This document shows positions 20,045 to 20,723 of a stretch of DNA of 20,723 nucleotides, in pieces (position 1 is the first letter of the stretch; each line of letters begins with the position of its first letter). The DNA lies in the IMG/VR virus record IMGVR_UViG_3300012269_000032, positions 1-20,723 of that record. One strand, given 5' to 3'. The DNA comes from a virus. The position numbers and the translations under genes were made by a program. Below the pieces are notes generated by a model that worked only from the letters and a program-made list of their open reading frames with translations, was not told the origin of the DNA and did not search any database.

Positions 20045-20455
20045 ATGTTCACACAAAGTGTAATCAAAAATCCAAGCCGTTCTCTTCGAGACGTTGCGAA
20101 AGCATCTGCAGCTGTAACAACCAAAGGTTTTGTACTTCAGTACACAAACGGTTTAGCAGTACAGGGTGACAACGGAACTACTCGAACAGAGGTGATCGGT
20201 GTCTGTAACAAAACTATTTCAGCAGTAGACGCTGAGACAGTGGTTCCAGTAATCGACATTTTTGAGAAGGATGTTTGGATCGCAGACTCAACTAACAACT
20301 CCAACGCGGCACACAACGGACAGTTGATGGTGCTAGGAGCTAACGCAGGTTTGGTAAACAACACTGGTACAACTGCAGCCGCAGGTATTGTCCAGCAGGT
20401 CGGTGTTTATGGTGCTGCAGCTGACAGGAAGATTCTTGTGCAGTTTGTCCAATAA
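20045..20455 (+). CDS. Probable head decoration protein
   Basis: A 136-residue small-residue-rich beta protein (many Ala, Gly, Val, Thr), with VTTKGFVLQYTNGLAVQGDN, VVPVIDIFEKDVWIADS and a Gly/Ala-rich end. This composition and the place directly before the major capsid gene suit a decoration or stabilisation protein binding the capsid lattice. The family is not identified with certainty. Leader TTTGAAGT before ATG, no SD. Confidence 0.55.
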   Translation: MFTQSVIKNPSRSLRDVAKASAAVTTKGFVLQYTNGLAVQGDNGTTRTEVIGVCNKTISAVDAETVVPVIDIFEKDVWIADSTNNSNAAHNGQLMVLGANAGLVNNTGTTAAAGIVQQVGVYGAAADRKILVQFVQ

Positions 20456-20483
20456 TTATTAACACTCTAATTAATTTTAAAGT

Positions 20484-20723
20484 ATGAGCGGAACAATTCA
20501 GGACTACGCAGTGATCGTAAACAATGTGCTAAAACACATTGCACCGAAAGTTGCACCAGAAGTTAAATCTGAATACCTTGACTTCATGCACAAGGTAGAA
20601 GACAACCAACGTATCTATTCAGATACAGGTGTCACCGGTTTGGGAATGGCCGAAATCATTCCAGACGGAGGTGTAGGTTCGTCTGATGCTCCAATCCAGG
20701 GGTATTCAAAAAACTACACGCAA
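20484..20723 (+). CDS. Major capsid protein, N-terminal 80 residues only
   Basis: Open to the right edge. The N-terminal helix (MSGTIQDYAVIVNNVLKHIA) leads to YLDFMHKVEDNQRIYSDTGV and then GLGMAEIIPDGGVGSSDAPI, GYSKNYT. The last segment resembles the start of HK97-fold capsid proteins (an E-loop-like stretch with Gly and Asp/Pro before a Y.K.YT strand). Position after scaffold and decoration supports the call. The leader is TTTTAAAGT before ATG. Confidence 0.7.
   Translation, partial: MSGTIQDYAVIVNNVLKHIAPKVAPEVKSEYLDFMHKVEDNQRIYSDTGVTGLGMAEIIPDGGVGSSDAPIQGYSKNYTQ

Overview
This window is a fragment of a tailed double-stranded DNA phage (Caudoviricetes type), cut at both ends. The evidence is a terminase small subunit, terminase large subunit, portal, scaffold, decoration and capsid order on the right, and a D5-type primase-helicase, SSB-like, sliding-clamp-like and DEAH-helicase set on the left. 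The host cannot be named from the sequence. Almost no gene has a Shine-Dalgarno sequence. Start codons follow short A/T-rich leaders, often AATAACT or AATAT directly before ATG, while two leftward promoters look like ordinary sigma-70 sites. SD-poor translation is common in Patescibacteria/CPR and Bacteroidota, but that is only a hint. TAA, TAG and TGA are all used as stops, so no recoding is evident.

Layout. Positions 1-11618 form one dense leftward block of 31 called genes. Its right half (about 6980-11618) holds very small, mostly acidic or membrane-anchored proteins of unknown function, probably early host-interaction genes read first from a promoter at 11694-11722. Its left half holds the replication genes: a compact DnaN-like clamp (6482-6982), an SSB-like protein (3499-4137, with its own promoter at 4224-4251), a primase-helicase (504-2927) and a DEAH helicase (1-502, truncated). 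At least seven genes here are shorter than 60 codons, and an eighth can be read only through a -1 slip or a stop-codon readthrough.

Positions 11723-12711 are a roughly 1 kb AT-rich divergent control region without a convincing gene. It holds two related promoter/operator-like modules built on GGGGCAC/GTGCCCC inverted repeats, a perfect 15-bp inverted repeat, at least five copies of TATAAGGT, and a cluster of four 24-26-bp repeats. It may contain a replication origin, the early/late switch, or both.

Positions 12712-20723 are the rightward late (virion) block: TerS, TerL, a small unknown protein, portal, three unknown virion-region proteins (one with a SET-like motif), scaffold, a decoration-like protein and the beginning of the major capsid protein.

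Most unusual features: a perfect 27-bp inverted repeat bracketing one small early gene (11346-11658); a 101-nt near-palindrome before the primase gene whose mismatches are mostly G.U pairs in the sense RNA (3045-3145); the zinc-finger frame behind an A-AAA-AAA slippery run (6323-6480); and the modular repeats of the divergent control region.
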